Source of the DNA: Syngnathus acus
Taxonomy: Eukaryota; Chordata; Actinopteri; Syngnathiformes; Syngnathidae
DNA length: 64,000 bases
Assembly: GCF_901709675.1 (NCBI RefSeq)
Contig: NC_051102.1
Coordinates: 10,613,412-10,677,411 of the forward strand
Reading direction: 5' to 3'
Shown here: one piece after another, positions 1 to 13,724 of the stretch
How positions within the stretch are numbered: position 1 is the stretch's first letter
Layout of the letters: every line of letters starts with the position of its first letter
Position numbers and translations under genes: made by a program
Notes under the pieces: generated by a model
Database searches by the model: none
What the model was told of the DNA's origin: nothing
Seen by the model: only the letters and a program-made list of their open reading frames with translations

Positions 1-540
1 CAGCCATATGAAGAGTATACGTGCCAAAAAGTAGCATATGCTGCACCAAGTAAGGGCCGAGACTTTGGCTTGCTTCTACGGAATGGAGCTCCCAAGTCAT
101 GCTTCAGGTCCATGAGCAGGGCGTAGCGCAAAGACTGACAACCATTGTTACGTCACAGCAATTTAGTCGTAGTTGCCTCATAGTGAGACACACAATGGGA
201 ATGTTTTTCATTGTAAAGCTCTCATGCTCAAGTTGACACAGCAGTTTCATGCTTCCATGAAGAGGGAAGAGGTAGCGCATAGCCTTATGACCGCTCCTTC
301 TCCATCAGTCTGTTTGGAAAGAAATAGCGGCGATAAATGTGCACTTGCAATCAAAGCCACATATGACTCTTTTAATGCCTGACGTTAAAGCTGCAGAGTA
401 GCCGCCACACGCAATAGTTGCCTCTTTCCCCCCTGCCTCAGGGCCAGAGGTTTAGTGTTGAGCTCCAGCTGATGCAGCAGTTCAGAAAAGGAGAAAAAAA
501 GGGGCAAAACTGCCCAAGCTCAAAAAAGAGAAATGCAGAG

Positions 541-564
541 ATGGATGGATGGATGGATGGATGA
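541..564. repeat. ATGG microsatellite
   Basis: About six tandem copies of the tetranucleotide. Confidence 0.9.
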
Positions 565-3500
565 ATTCCCAGCACAGATACAGATGTTCACAGACGTGTT
601 TGAAGCAGCATGTATAATTCTAAAAAGTATCTGAGTCAGGGTGCATCATAAGATAAATGCTTCATCTGTGTGAGTCCCGATAGCGGCAAGACATCAAGTC
701 TGCTATCATTTGAAAACAATATTCCATTCCTGTAAAAGCCTGCTGGCCATGTTGTGAACTGAAACAGTTAAAAGGCCTATTTTAAAACAGATTTGCTGAT
801 ATGGCTGCAGAGCTGATAACCCCCAGAGAGCAGAGCAGAGAAGGGAATATTTGTTCCATCCCTTTGCCAAACTCTCTAGCCTGAATAATTCTTCCAATCA
901 CTCTAGCATGTTAAGACAACGTAGCATATCTATGCGCGCGGCCAGGTGTGCGCATCTGTTTCTTTTCCAGCCTCTTCCGAGGCTCTTCACGGGGGGTCAC
1001 GCTTCAGAGCGTGAAGTTCATCAATATTGAAATGAATGTGTTGTGGTTCACTTGTCACGTGCGATATTTCAGCCCCGCGATCCACTCGAAGAAGCTTTTT
1101 GATGAATGGGCAATTAGTCGCCCAGTCCTCATGCCTGGTGGCTGACTGATCTCTTTTTAATGGGACTCTTCTTTCTTTGATAAAACACAAAATGAATCAT
1201 CGATACTCCAAGCCCTGCGGGAGCATGCAACCCCGAGAATATAATTGCAATTTGGGTTTGAAAAGACAACTTTTTGTGATAATTGTGGTCAACCACAGTT
1301 GGATGCCCATGTTTACTTTGTCTAAGCTTTATACAGCGTCTAATCCCCCAGGGTGTGCGTTGATGATTATAAATCGACGTAGATCATAAACATTGATGGA
1401 GTAAATGCTTCCTTGTGTCGTAGCTTCAAACTCCAGCTGCGTCTCATTGTATTTAATCCCTCCGAGTGTTTGATGCTGTCAAATGACGGTCCAATTAGAT
1501 GTGGCAAGTCTCCCCTCTGAAATCCACTCTTAAAACTTCCCTTATTTCCTTTTGATACTTTAATCAAAAAGTCTTGTTTTTATGAATCATTAATGCCTCT
1601 AGAATAAAAAGACCAGATGAAATGCTCAAAGTGTTTTATTTTTTCTCTCTCTGGTGGATACATCTCCCGTTTGGTGGGAGGACGGATGTGCAGTACAGTT
1701 GAGCCCACCTGGAGCTAAGTGGCATCACATTTGTATCCACCTTTGAATTTATATTTGTCACCGAAGGTCACTTACTGCATCGCTGCAATAAGCAAAGAGA
1801 GCAGGTTTGAAATGAGGTGATTAGTGTCATGATATCTGAGCAGATGAGCTTGGAGGGCTGGCAGCCTGGGACAATAATCTCCTAATATGACATTGCAGGA
1901 AAATGTGTCTGCTTGTGTGCAATGGATACATTTTGGATTTTGACAGAGAGGGAACATGCATTTTTCACCCTGCAGTTGAATGCTTTTGCAAAGGGGTCTT
2001 AATAAAAGCTTTCCCACATTCCTCCGTCAAAATACATAGTGAGGCTTGCCATAAATAAAGTATCGGAAAATTCTGCTGAGTTACAAAATATTTGTACTCG
2101 GTTACTTTCCAAGACTGATATTTCCTTCTAAAGCCCCCTTGTTGAGGCTGCTCCTTTTGAAGTGGCTCGAAAAAACAACAGAAAAGCACACGCAGACACA
2201 TTCTTTTATCCTTGTTGAACACACTCTCGTGAGGAATGATGAAGTCTCTTTGGTGGTATCGTTGACACCGTGAAAGCATATACAACTCGCACCAAAACAA
2301 AACGCAAGGAACAATCTGAAGTGGGATCAGCAGCGGTCGAGCCATTTTGTCATGTCATCTTGTCCCGTTTTGTTTTGACTCATTGTTTCTTGAACTTCAA
2401 TGTCAAACAGTCTGACAGTTAGTTTTGTCCTCCACATGCACAGTCTTTTGAGTTTTTGAATGATGTGTTCATTCTAATCGCAGAACCTAGAAATACCCTA
2501 CAAACCTGCAAACTGAGGAACAAAGAAATGAAGTGGCAAAATGGCCGCCTCCTGAGATCGATTAAAAACACGTTAATTTGGCTGCTTAACTCCTCTTCCA
2601 CAAAAGCAATATCAATCAGAATGCCACGTTTCGACATATAATAACATTGCGAAGAAAAGTTTGGGGTTGACATCCTCTTGAATCATCTGGAGTACACTGC
2701 ACATTATAAAACCTGCTAGCGCACATCTTAAATCATGAGAGACTGGCTTTGTTAGATATAGGCACTAGGAGAGATGCATCTCATTTTGTGGATTCAGACT
2801 TCATAAACATCATTATCATTTTTCTGACCTTGGGTCGGCGCTCCCCTGCGTGGCCCCAATTTTTGTCTGAAACCTTTAATGATGATGTACAGGGTCCCCT
2901 TGGCACATGGGAAACCAAGTCAACAAATGAAGAAGTGTCTGCTTTGATATGGATTTCACCAAGGTTGCTTCCTTTATACCTGGAATGGCCAGGTTCTTTG
3001 TTGCCACTGCCAGATTTAAACAGCCCAAGCAACATTTGTGTAAGGCCCCACCCGCTCTGAATACAAATTTGTTCTTGAGTGCTTGCCAAATGGCCTCTAT
3101 ATTTTATGAACCTTCTCTCGACAAATGCACCATCTTGAGACTAATTATCACAGTCGCACTCAAACACCAACTTGTTCATTATTGCACTAGCATCCCATTT
3201 GTTTTGACTTGGCCTACATGGTGAACACAGTACGGCAGAACAGGGCGCCAATCGGGTCTTAAACCCGACGGTGCGTTCTTTAGATCTTTTTGTGTGTGTT
3301 TGTTATAAAGCCGCTCGCTCGCTTGGCGAGTGGCGGCACACCAACTTACTTTTGTGTCTGGGTTGTCAAGCTTTGCACATGCTAGTTTTTCTTCTTGGCT
3401 CTATCTTGGAAGGCCATTTAAACATCATAACAGTGTATGTAGGACATGCAAGTAGCAGTATCTGTCATTCTTGAAAGAGTAGGGACGTTTTTGCGACTTT

Positions 3501-6318
3501 CGAAGCATCCCATCAGTGAGTGACTTCACTTTATTCGTATGGCACAGTTTTCACATCGGAAGCCTTTCCTGATGCAACTTACCTATTTCTTATCCAATTC
3601 CTGTTTCCCCATCTCTAACATTGACATATGATAAAAGACCAATTGACATATCAACACATTTTCAAAATGCACTTCTCAGTAAATGATGACTAAAGAAGTA
3701 CACAAGTACTGAGGAAAAAAAGCGTGGAACATTCTGGGCAAGCTGCCAGTTTTATTCAACTGAAACGTTGACACGCAATCATGCGCGCACACACTCGAAT
3801 TAACAAATACTGTAGGTTGGATTTGAACTCCGACGACATCGTGGACGTTTTCAAAAACACATTTTGGTCTCATGGCCCGAGTCAATTATTTTCAAATACA
3901 GGGAAATAAATCATCAGGATGTCGTATACAAAAAAACATTACGCACACGGTCAAAGCCTTCTCGGAACTTCAAATCCCAGTGGACGTTCTGCTGTTTCAC
4001 TGAATTAGCCGATGAGCCAACATCAGTGTTGATCATCATCCCATGTGTAGATGGGATGAAATGAGACCGCAGAATAAACACTCAGACTTGAGTTTGACAT
4101 TGTGGTCAATGATAATGGCGACTGTTTCCAATAAGTCAACCAATCAGAACTTGGAAGACCTTGCTTTCCAATTTGATTTGAAAAGCCTACTTCTAGCCAG
4201 AAAGGCAAAAGCTGACATTTCATGTAAAAGGCACGAGTGCTGTCAGAAATGATGGCCTTCTGTTGAGTTGGTCAAATGATGCACTCTTGTGTATTCCTAT
4301 CATCTTTACCATTTTAAAAAGTGAGTTTCTGACCTTCACTCTGGCGTGGGTATATATAGTACCAACAAATACAAGAAACCGAAAAACCATGACTTTTTTT
4401 CAACTAAGAGGTAGATGGGTTGCTAGTTAGCCAGCAAACAAGAGGGATGAATATATAGATATTGTGAAAGAAAAGTCTTTACTTCATTTGAACATGCGCA
4501 TCGTGACTAAAATGCAGATGCAATTTTTCAGTTTTACTCAAAAATAAATACATTTATATGAATGAATTTTTATTTGTAATTTATTTGAGTCAAAAATAAA
4601 TGAACGAATGATGTGTTAATTTATTGAGGAGTATTAATTTATTTTTATTTGTCAACAAAACAGAACATTTGCATCTGTTGACCACATTTGAATCCTGTGC
4701 AACTGAAAATGGACAGATGAGGTAGTCTTTATTTTTAATATCGTTTAGATCTTTCCGGTTACTGCCGCTCTGCCAGCTAGCGTGAGACTAATTCCTTCTT
4801 TATTGGAATGTTACATTAGCGAGAGATTGTTTACCTTGAAACGTGTGCGAGAGGCCAAAATTGCACCCGGTCATTAATACTTGTATTTAGTGGCTTCATC
4901 AGATGAAGCAATATTTAATGAACAATTAATTTCAGTGGAAGGGCTGTGAATAACGGGCATTAGAACTTCACGCTTTTGTGCATTTGCTGGCCGAGTTGTC
5001 ATGATGAGACGCTTCAACGTGATGCAGTCGGTCGCCTTCTGTTCAGTAGCGCACAGGCTGTGACGACGACAAAGCTTCCTCCTACAAAGTGGCTCGTACA
5101 TGTCGTGCTTTTTAATATTCCAACACTTTCAAGGCTGACAATATCGCAGATTTTTGAACTGTCGCACGGCGCGGCCTTAATATTGGATTTGACGTACGCG
5201 TTGACTCTTTTTGGAATTCTTTCACTGCCTTTGATTTAGTTAGGGCTGACATGTTTTCAGTTGTTGTCCCGACACCATCAACATGAGCAAAATCCCCACG
5301 TTCTTCATTCGTCACACTCTCTTTGAATGATATAGAATCGTGCCAACCATTATGGCAAATGTCACAATGATAAAAGTCTGCGTAGGAGCAGCTCCTTTTT
5401 TTCGGATCTTTGGGCGAAAACTAATTTGCAGGGGAACAGCTGGCGATAAAAGAAATATGCGACGCATATGCGAGAGTTGCGGTGTGACACATCTGGGTAA
5501 AGCGACACAAGGGGGTCTTGACAGATATGGGCTGCCTGCTCATGTTGTGCTCTAACTCACTGAGACTTCTGCAACATGTTCACCTCCTGCCGTCGCTCCA
5601 TGCTCCCGCTAGCTATCTGGAAATCTGATGGTACTAGCACGTGTACCGTTTATTGCTTGGAAAGGTGTGTATGAGATTTTTTGTTTTAATTATTCGTGGG
5701 AGACTGACAGATTACCAGCACGTGGCACAAGGGAGAGAAGAAGATGCGGCGCTTTTTTTGTTCATTGCATTTGAAATGGATCACGTTTATTTGATGATTG
5801 AGAGTGCATCAGTGTGTGACCACGGAGATGACATCGCCGGCGTCGAGCCTGCACGATCTTGTATTCAATTTCATTCTGTATTTCTTGTGCTGTCAAGCTC
5901 TCCAAGGTTAGCTTAGAAGTAATCAAACAAGTAAGCGGAGTGTGTTGAAATGTAATATTTTGTGATTGCACAGAAGCTTGCAGGTGTGTTCCTATGCGTG
6001 TGTGCTGCGCCCACTGGGGATTGTATTTCGGTCAGCCAAGCCTGACAGATAGTGCTCAGCGCTGGTCACATCTATTATTGAGGGGATGAGAAATTGATCA
6101 GCTCTAACAGCGAGTGTTAGCGTGCGTCTCTTTGTCTTCTCACCGCCGGTGTGTTGTGTGTCCACCACACATACGTATGTCCGTGCCCTTACTTTCTGCT
6201 TCCAGCCACCAAGCTTTTCACAATTTTTGTTTTGCCTTCAGGGTGTCAACTTCCTGGTCTCAGCAAAGTGCTGATACAATGAATGTCGTTCACTAAGAAG
6301 CAAGAGTGATTTTGCAAT

Positions 6319-6510
6319 CATGATGATGAGCATGAGAATAATAATGATGAGCATAGTAACAATGATGAGAACAATAATGATGAGAATAATGATAAGAATA
6401 TGATAATGATGAGAATAATAAGGATGATATAATCGTAATGATATAATAGTGATGATATAATGATGATAATAGTGATGATAATAATGAGAATAATAATGAT
6501 GAATAAAATA
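6319..6510. repeat. Imperfect ATGATGAGAATA-type microsatellite
   Basis: About 190 bases are built from ATG, ATA and GAG units in irregular order and contain almost no C on the + strand. Open frames on the minus strand here (runs of I, H, Y and S) are produced by the repeat. Confidence 0.9.
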
Positions 6511-6678
6511 TTGCGCAATAATATCGATCACACATTTAAAGAGTAGCCAAGGTAAAAAGTCCCAGACTACATTTCTGGAGTTAAAATGTGAAACTACATA
6601 TTTAATCTTGTAGTCTGTCACTTGAATATTTTGATGTGGCACCAGGTTGGCTGGTTTGCACATCCGCTTCACACTTCT

Positions 6679-6873
6679 GATTTGGCATGCCTGTTCTCAC
6701 CATGTTTGCATCGGTATTGTGGTTTCCTACCGCATTCCAAAAGCACGTATGTTCTGTTTATTGAAGACTCGAATTGGTCTGAATATGAGTGTGAATGGTT
6801 CTTTGGCTACATGAGCCAGTCCAGTATGTACGTAACCTGCCACCTCGCCCAAAGTCATCAGCTGTGATAGACT
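6679..6873 (+). repeat. Degraded dispersed repeat, same family as 45178
   Basis: The landmarks GTTTCCTACCGCATTCCAAA, TTGAAGACTCGAATTGGTCT, GAGTGTGAATGG and TCAGCTGTGATAGACTCC occur in the expected order. The ATGGATGG tail is missing here; a similar tail lies at about 7215-7244. Confidence 0.55.
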
Positions 6874-8850
6874 CCAACTGTGTTCATTTGCTATTGAGTA
6901 AAATTACGCAAAAACGACTCCGGAAATCTCTAAGGCAGTGAATAAAAGACCCATGATGAGTAATCTATTGCAATCTAAAGCAAGCCTAGGACTTCCCCGC
7001 ATTTGCCAACAGCGTGACACAGGGCAGTGCTCATTTTTCAGTGCATGAGTATTAAAGGAAAATGTCATATGACTTCTAGAATAGTTCACAGACGATTAAA
7101 CAAAGGCAGCGTGGGTTCAGTTGATTTGCGGGTATGGTTCTCTTTCCACTAGGTGCTTTGTGACTGACTAGCGTCAAATCCAGGAAGTAGTCTGGTGTCC
7201 CACGGCCTAGAACTGCATAAGCAGTACTCTAGATGGATGGATGGATTGTTTGGTCCTGATCCAAATTGGAATTGCTTGCTTGAGCTAATTTTGTGTACCT
7301 CCCCCAAATGCGGACTGCGTTGGTTGCTGATTGCATTTGTGTTATTAATCAAAAGAGCGACAACACAACAAAGAACCAATTCCATTTGAATATGATTCCA
7401 GATATTGTTTGACTTGGAACACGCACGACAATGTAGCTAATTTGTCAGCAAAATCTTGACGTCTAGTTTCCTGTCAGTGCTCTGGTAACTCCTATTTCTG
7501 TTGAAGTTGTTGTTCCAGAGGATCACAACACACCTGACAATCCTCCTTTTTCCCCTGCGCTCATGAAGAGCTTGAAATCGTGACTCTGGCTCACCTTTGA
7601 TCGCTTTGGCAAGGAACTCTTCAGTGCACGTCAAGTGTTTTATCTCAGTTGGGTGACGAGTCACCCGGAAAAGACCACACGCTGCCAGTCAACACAGCTG
7701 TCGAGGACAAATCTGTTGTGACGAAGAAAGAAAGGCTAATTTGACTTCAATTCATCACGCCAAGATTGCCTTGCATTTTTTGGGGGGATAATTGCTTTTT
7801 GTGTCTTTGAAGGCTTGGTGTAAAACTGTCACTGGTGTAAACATGAGCCATGCAGCTGCTGCCGCAATTAACTCCTCACTTTCCCTAATGAAGGGATTAA
7901 TCCGCAAGCCAGTCTCGGCTTCCTTTCAAATGCCAAACCCCCATTCATTGTGCTGCCGGTGAAGAAAAGGCGGACGGTGTCGAACAAACTAGGACTCCAG
8001 CCAAAAGTCACGTTTCTCAGCTCCGTCTGGTGTCACGGCATCATCTTTTACTACTTATAACAAGAGACACCCTTAACCAACTGCTGTGTTGATGATTTGC
8101 TGCTTGCATTCTCTGAGAGTGGGTGTTTTTATTTCTTTCTTTTTTACAGTACAGCACAGCTTCGCCTCCTCACCAATTGAGAGCTCAGAATCTTGCTCAA
8201 AGCATCCCCATAAAAGAAGCACATCTCTTTTCAGGGAGCGCTTTACTTTTCCTCGCGTCGTCAGAAGCCAGTAAGTCTCCTGTTAAATAAGATGTGTCGG
8301 TGCAGCCAATAATGAATGACAGCCTCGTAAAGATGGAGGAGCGCTTAGGCCAAATCTTTGAGGCCATCGATCCGAGCTATTGATGAGGTTTTTTTTTTTC
8401 CTGCTTTAAGCGACAAGGGAACAGGTGTGTAGATGTGCAGATAGAGCTAATCCATGACAAAATGGCACTTGTCATTCCTATTAACTGCGCAACATTGATT
8501 GAAAAGATAAAGAGGTCTTGTATAATTGTTCAAGTTTTTAAGTCTCCGTAGTCAGGTTTAGTTCAATTCAAACCAACTCGATTGCTCCATTTGGTCATTT
8601 CGGCGTTACCAAATGCACAATACGGAAAGAAATGCGAGTATCGGTGTCAATACTCTACTCCGTGTTGGCCGTGTGGAGATTCTTCAAGGTAAATGCACAA
8701 ATTGAAATAGCTCAGTGCAAAATAAATGACGACGACCCCGTGACATATCCGGCAAGATTTTTCGAGCCTCGTCGTCCACTCGGCTAGGCGCTGCTCAGCC
8801 ATTCTGCTTTCAAGAAGCCATAATGGAGGAGATTGGGCTGGGCAGGCAGC

Positions 8851-8890
8851 CCTCTTTCCTTTCCTTTCCTCTCCTCTCCTCTCCTCTCCT
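8851..8890. repeat. CTTTC/CTCTC pentanucleotide repeat
   Basis: Eight or so five-base units that shift from TTTCC to TCTCC. It is a pure pyrimidine tract on the + strand. Confidence 0.9.
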
Positions 8891-9450
8891 TAATCTTCAT
8901 GATTAAGCCACACACGGAGCAATACAGTGAAACTGCGAATGGCTTATTAAATCAATGGTTCCTTTGATTGCTCCGCTGTTACGTGGATAAGGGTGGCAAT
9001 TCTACAGCTAAGACATAACACTCTATGAAAAAGAGCCTAGCCCTCACTTTTGAAAAGAAAATGTCGGTGATCTTGCCAATGATTTCTTTTAGTGCTAAAA
9101 TTCTCGTGTCAAAGTAATGTGTGCGGCCGGATGCTAACACATAGTATTGACAAGTTAACTGCGTGAAACGTATTCCATCTTCATGAAAGGTTTGTGTTGA
9201 TCTTATAGTCAAGAGAATCAGGATGAAGGTTTTGCTGAACTTAAATAACTAGACGATGCCTTTTTCTTTGCCGTTCCTTCGCTTCTATCTCATGAACTGA
9301 TTTGCATTAGCTAGCCAATCACAGTGATTGTCACAGACCGTTCTGTGATTAGTGGCTCATTCATGGCTAAAAATACACCAAAAATATTCATAATTCTAAA
9401 CACGGCTTTAGGCTTGTTCCTGCTTGTATTAATAATGTGTTGAGCGTGAT

Positions 9451-9505
9451 TCTGGAAATGTATGCATTTGATTTGATGAAACTCTGACTGTGGATTGTGT
9501 GATTA
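9451..9505 (+). repeat. Unclassified dispersed repeat, copy A
   Basis: It aligns with 41021-41075 over about 55 bases, including an exact 17-base match (AAACTCTGACTGTGGAT). Flanks do not match. No family is recognised. Confidence 0.5.
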
Positions 9506-10576
9506 ACTTGTGTGTTGACTTGTCAGGCATTTTGATGACTACATATGGTGTGAAGGCGTTGAATTTGACATCCGCTGTGAAAATGAATTGAGGCACACAT
9601 TTGAAGAAATAACACCACACATCAAGATTGCATTGATCAGGATAAATCAAGAGTCGAATGTGGTTTAGAGCCTAAGGAGGAAAACTTATATTTTGGTCGG
9701 AAAACTACCTTAGTGGATGGATTTTTTTTTCAATCTTATTGATTTAAGTAATAATTAATGCTTGTTCTTGCTTGCTTTGCAAAACCAGCAATGCCTCAGT
9801 GAATTGAAAAAAGAGCTGATCTTGTTTTCTTTTCTTCAGTGTTTTATTTAAACCATTTATTGTAAGTCGGAAATCGTTCCTATGCAACAATTGATGCCAC
9901 TGTTTTCCCCATTCATTGGAATTCTATTTATTTTCTGCTTAATTTAATTTCCTGAAAACATCCTTCATTAAAATAATGAAACTTAATCCCAAAATACACA
10001 TAAAGGTATTTATTTTTACTTCATTCTCCATCTGTTACGGATAATTAACTAATGTTTGTGTGACGCTGTTCAAATTAGTAGAAAAATAAGAGAATTGTTA
10101 CGACGTTTAGTTTTCTCGCAGCTGAAATCTAATTACGCTCTTTATTGTCAATCAATAGAGAAATGAAATAAGACACTGTTCATTCACAGAAGACCTACTG
10201 CATTGAAAACACTCTGCCGTGCTGCAAGAAAACATCAAAACACAAAAAACATTGCAATGTTTTGCCATCATTTCAAATTGGTGAGCGAACTAGCATCATC
10301 CATTATCCCATGAAGAAAAATATAGAATTTCAAAAACATCCGTTTGAAGTTTGTGTCAAATCCTATTAAATGTATTCAAAAAGAGTCGAGATTAGAGACA
10401 GTTTTGCACGGAAAGAAGCCTTGATAATAAATGTCATAATGTATCTCTGCATCTAACTGTTGATTGTATCTGTTTGGAGAAGTGCTAAAGTGTTGTTATT
10501 TTGGTGGATACAAATAATGAATACGTATTTATGTGTATACAAATGGTGTCAAATCTAATCTCATGTGACTCTATGC

Positions 10577-10702
10577 CATTGGTGTCAAACTCCAGGCCCG
10601 GGGGCCAGATACGGCCCACCACATCATTTTATGTGGCCCGCAAAGACAAAATGTGCATTAACTTTGTGTCAATGCTAAAATTACAAATTGTCCCCAAAAA
10701 AA
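10577..10702 (+). mobile_element. hAT-like non-autonomous element, left part
   Basis: It starts with GGTGTCAAACTCCAGGCC, a terminus typical of hAT-type fish and vertebrate repeats, then GGCCAGATACGGCCCACC. From there to ACAAATTGTC it is closely similar to the copy at 31934. The right boundary is uncertain. Confidence 0.55.
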
Positions 10703-11514
10703 TTCACATACAGGCATGTTCATAGATTTTGCTCCGTCTGTTTTCTAAATAATGTAAGGTACTTTAAACACCAATTGCAACTCATTATTCCGTCTGCTAT
10801 TTCTGTAGCTCATTTTGCATCCATCATTGAAGCCGTCTGTTTGCGTGAGCTTTGTGGTGTACGTTGCAAGTGAAGGACAGCTAAAGGGAAACGGTGAGAC
10901 AAAACAAAATGGGTTGAACTGTGTATTGCTCGCAATGTATTTCTTGTGTGCAATTGGTTTTCCTCAGACCAAATGAAGAGATCTTTCAAAGGGATTAAGT
11001 ATTATTTGTCATCGGATTTTACAAACAGCTATTGTCTTAAGCCCCCAGTTCTCTGTCTTTATTAGTGGCGCCATATCTCGATTTCTCCGCCGTCAATCCC
11101 TTGGATATAATCTCCTCATGTGACCACAGAAGTAGCCGACTCGTTTTTCGAGGCCAAGATTACACAAGCGGCTTCTTCTCAATCTCTTCATCTCTCCCCT
11201 CACTAATCCAAGTATTTTACCGCTCAGTTTTGACTCTGCCCCAACTGTGCACCTAATTCTTCCATCCTTTCCTATCCTGTCTGGCCTTTGGTGAACTCAC
11301 CCCCACCGCTTCTCCACGCCTTCTTGACCTTGCCTTTGTGCCATCTACATTACCCAGACGCCCCCCCCCCCGTCCCTTAGGTTTCCCGAGGGAGTTTATT
11401 GGTATGACAGGCCATCATCAGGAGGGAACTACTAAGCGTAATGGGTGCAAGCACGCATCCACACATGCATGCTAGCTTCAATAGTTCAGCACAGAGGCAG
11501 CCTGGCAGTGGGTG

Positions 11515-11560
11515 GACACACACACACACACACACGTGCACACACACACACGCGTGCACA
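11515..11560. repeat. CA microsatellite
   Basis: An interrupted CA repeat with CACGTG and CGCG interruptions. Confidence 0.9.
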
Positions 11561-13404
11561 CTGTCTCTTTCACAGCTGAATGAGCATTTACTTCATGCAT
11601 GATCTGTTTTCCCTTTCTCTAAAGAGAGTGAGTGGCCAGCTCATACAAGAGCAGATAGGAACTAATGACTGTTTGATTAATTCATTAGTTTAACACTTTA
11701 TTGCCTGGCTTCTGGAGTCATAGATGGGTTTTTTTTTCTTTCATCGGCTAACTTTGCTCTTTAAAATCGGTCTCTTTTGCTGTTTTCTTTTTTTCTTTTA
11801 ACTTTGACTCTGAGCTTGTATAAGTAAAACGGCCTGTGCTCTTTTCTCAAGCAAAAAAACAAGAAAAGTCAAATTTTGCATGTATAAATGGAGAAATATG
11901 CTCATGGCCGTTTAAGGTTCTTAAACTTAAGGTGCTCAAATTAAAAATATGAAACAAATCCAGTCAAACTAAAATTCAACAACATCAGTTCCAGAACACC
12001 AGTCAAGCACAAATAGAAGTATAAAAATAATCAACTCGCAATCTTTTTTTTACTGGACAAACCAATTTTAAAAATCATAGACCATTCTGTGCTACGACTT
12101 AACTATTTCCAGCACTACAATTCCATTGAAAGTGCACCCGACTGTGAGACTAATTTGCCACTCAAAACCGAAATAGAGTTAATGGATTTGAAAACAATGA
12201 ATTGAGATGTTAAACTATGAGTGAGTCACCTGCAGGCGGGGAAGAGCTGGATGCAGCCATAAATAGACAGATGGGTAGTTCCATACACTTTAAGAAGGGG
12301 AAGATTTGGTGACAGACAGCCAAAGTTTCTTCTCGGACCTCAGGCCTTCTCGCCTGCCCTCAGTCGCCTCCCATCACCCGCCCGCATTCCTCATACATAC
12401 ATATCTTCTCACTCAAGGGATGTTTTTAATAGAATTAGGCCGCTTGTTATCAGCGGAGCGGCTAGCCATGCAGCGAGTGAGGCGAGATTGAAACAGCGAT
12501 TTCCAATTTGAGATTGTGTCACACACACATCTCCCTGTGCCTAGATAGCATCGATGCATCAGCGCCACCATCTCCCCCGACTCACTTAGCCTTTTTTTTT
12601 TTTCCCTCAGCCCACCTCACCATGTTTTAGGCCAGTGGCACATTCAAGGCAAACATCTCGTGCTTTCATCCTTTCTTTTGACGCTTTATCACCTTGTCTC
12701 TTTTGCTCTCGTCTGCATCTCGCTTAAAACCTCCAAATGCATCTCCTCCGCTGCTGCTTTTTATTTTTTCTTCTTCCCAGCACTTGTCCTCAATGCTATT
12801 CCCACTCCTCCCACACTTGTTCATTCTTTAGCATCTCTTCCCTCATCTCGCGTCTCTGCGTCCTCCCACACTTTCCGCACATCCCGCCTTGGTTACTTTC
12901 CACCCCTCCCTTCCCTTTTCATCTCCTGTCACTCGCTCCATCCCAACAAAATGCCCCCGCACCCCCCAGCTCCTCAACTGTCATCCTCTGCCCCCTCGCT
13001 TCATCCACTCTTCCTCTGCCTCAAGGCATTAGATCCCTTTTGACTTGTCTTGTCGGGTCTCCGGATTTTTGTTTTACCTCGAGAGATATATCATTTGTGT
13101 GTGTTCGTGCACTACAGTCCTAGTCGCTTGTGGCCATGCGTGAGTGAATGTGTGGGACAATGTCTGAGAGGCTGGAGTGATGCTTTTGTTGCTATGTGTG
13201 TTTGTTTTTGGCTTGGAGGGTATTCTGTGGCTTCTCATGACCATGGAGCCGACTTTCCTCACAATACTTCAACTCGGGCTTTTGCTCAATAGACTTGCAA
13301 CTTAACAAATGTGCTTATTGTCCTCGTCTATTGTCCGCTATGGTGTGTACACCCACATGCACACATGAATTTACATTTGCATCAGTTGTCTCCTTTTTTT
13401 CCGG

Positions 13405-13724
13405 TTAGAGCTGTCAGAATGAATCCAGTTGATTATCAAATTTAACCCATTTTAAAAACATTTGCAAACACCTGCTTTGACTTTGAAAACGATAACCACA
13501 CCAGTAACTGAATCAGTTTGGTGAGTACAATATAATCCCTCTTGTGACATTTAAAAAAAAAAATATTTAGTTGTTTCTATCATTAAACAATACTGAATAA
13601 CTAAGAAAAAAAGATTTTCTAATCAAATTTCATGCAAAACAACATTTTATCCGATTGTTCAATTAATCTAATAAATAATTGATAGAGTAATCGATTCTAA
13701 AAACATTCGATAGAGACAGCCCTA
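13405..13724. mobile_element. Degraded non-autonomous DNA transposon with short TIRs
   Basis: The left end TTAGAGCTGTC and right end GACAGCCCTAA form an 11-bp inverted repeat with one mismatch. The inside is AT-rich with ATCGATT-like motifs near the right end. This resembles a common fish repeat that begins with a GGGCTGTCA-type terminus. There is no coding capacity. Confidence 0.55.

Larger units (their letters stand above)
1..8850. other. Non-coding stretch, no gene seen
   Basis: Short open frames here are below about 150 codons, AT-rich or repeat-derived, and none resembles a known protein. The region holds a GGAT repeat near 541, an imperfect ATGATGAGAATA repeat at 6319, and a degraded dispersed repeat at 6679. 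It is either upstream of the cadherin gene or within a 5' intron. Confidence 0.7.

Noticed and set aside
6238-6672. Minus-strand frames rich in I, H, Y and S
   Set aside because: They are translations of the ATGATGAGAATA-type microsatellite.
10577-10873. Short frames over the hAT-like fragment
   Set aside because: They lie across a non-coding transposon remnant and carry no transposase motif.
12660-13123. Two overlapping frames of about 127 codons rich in S, P, L and H
   Set aside because: They result from the C/T-rich composition of the stretch. Two frames are open at once, as expected from skewed sequence and not from a gene.
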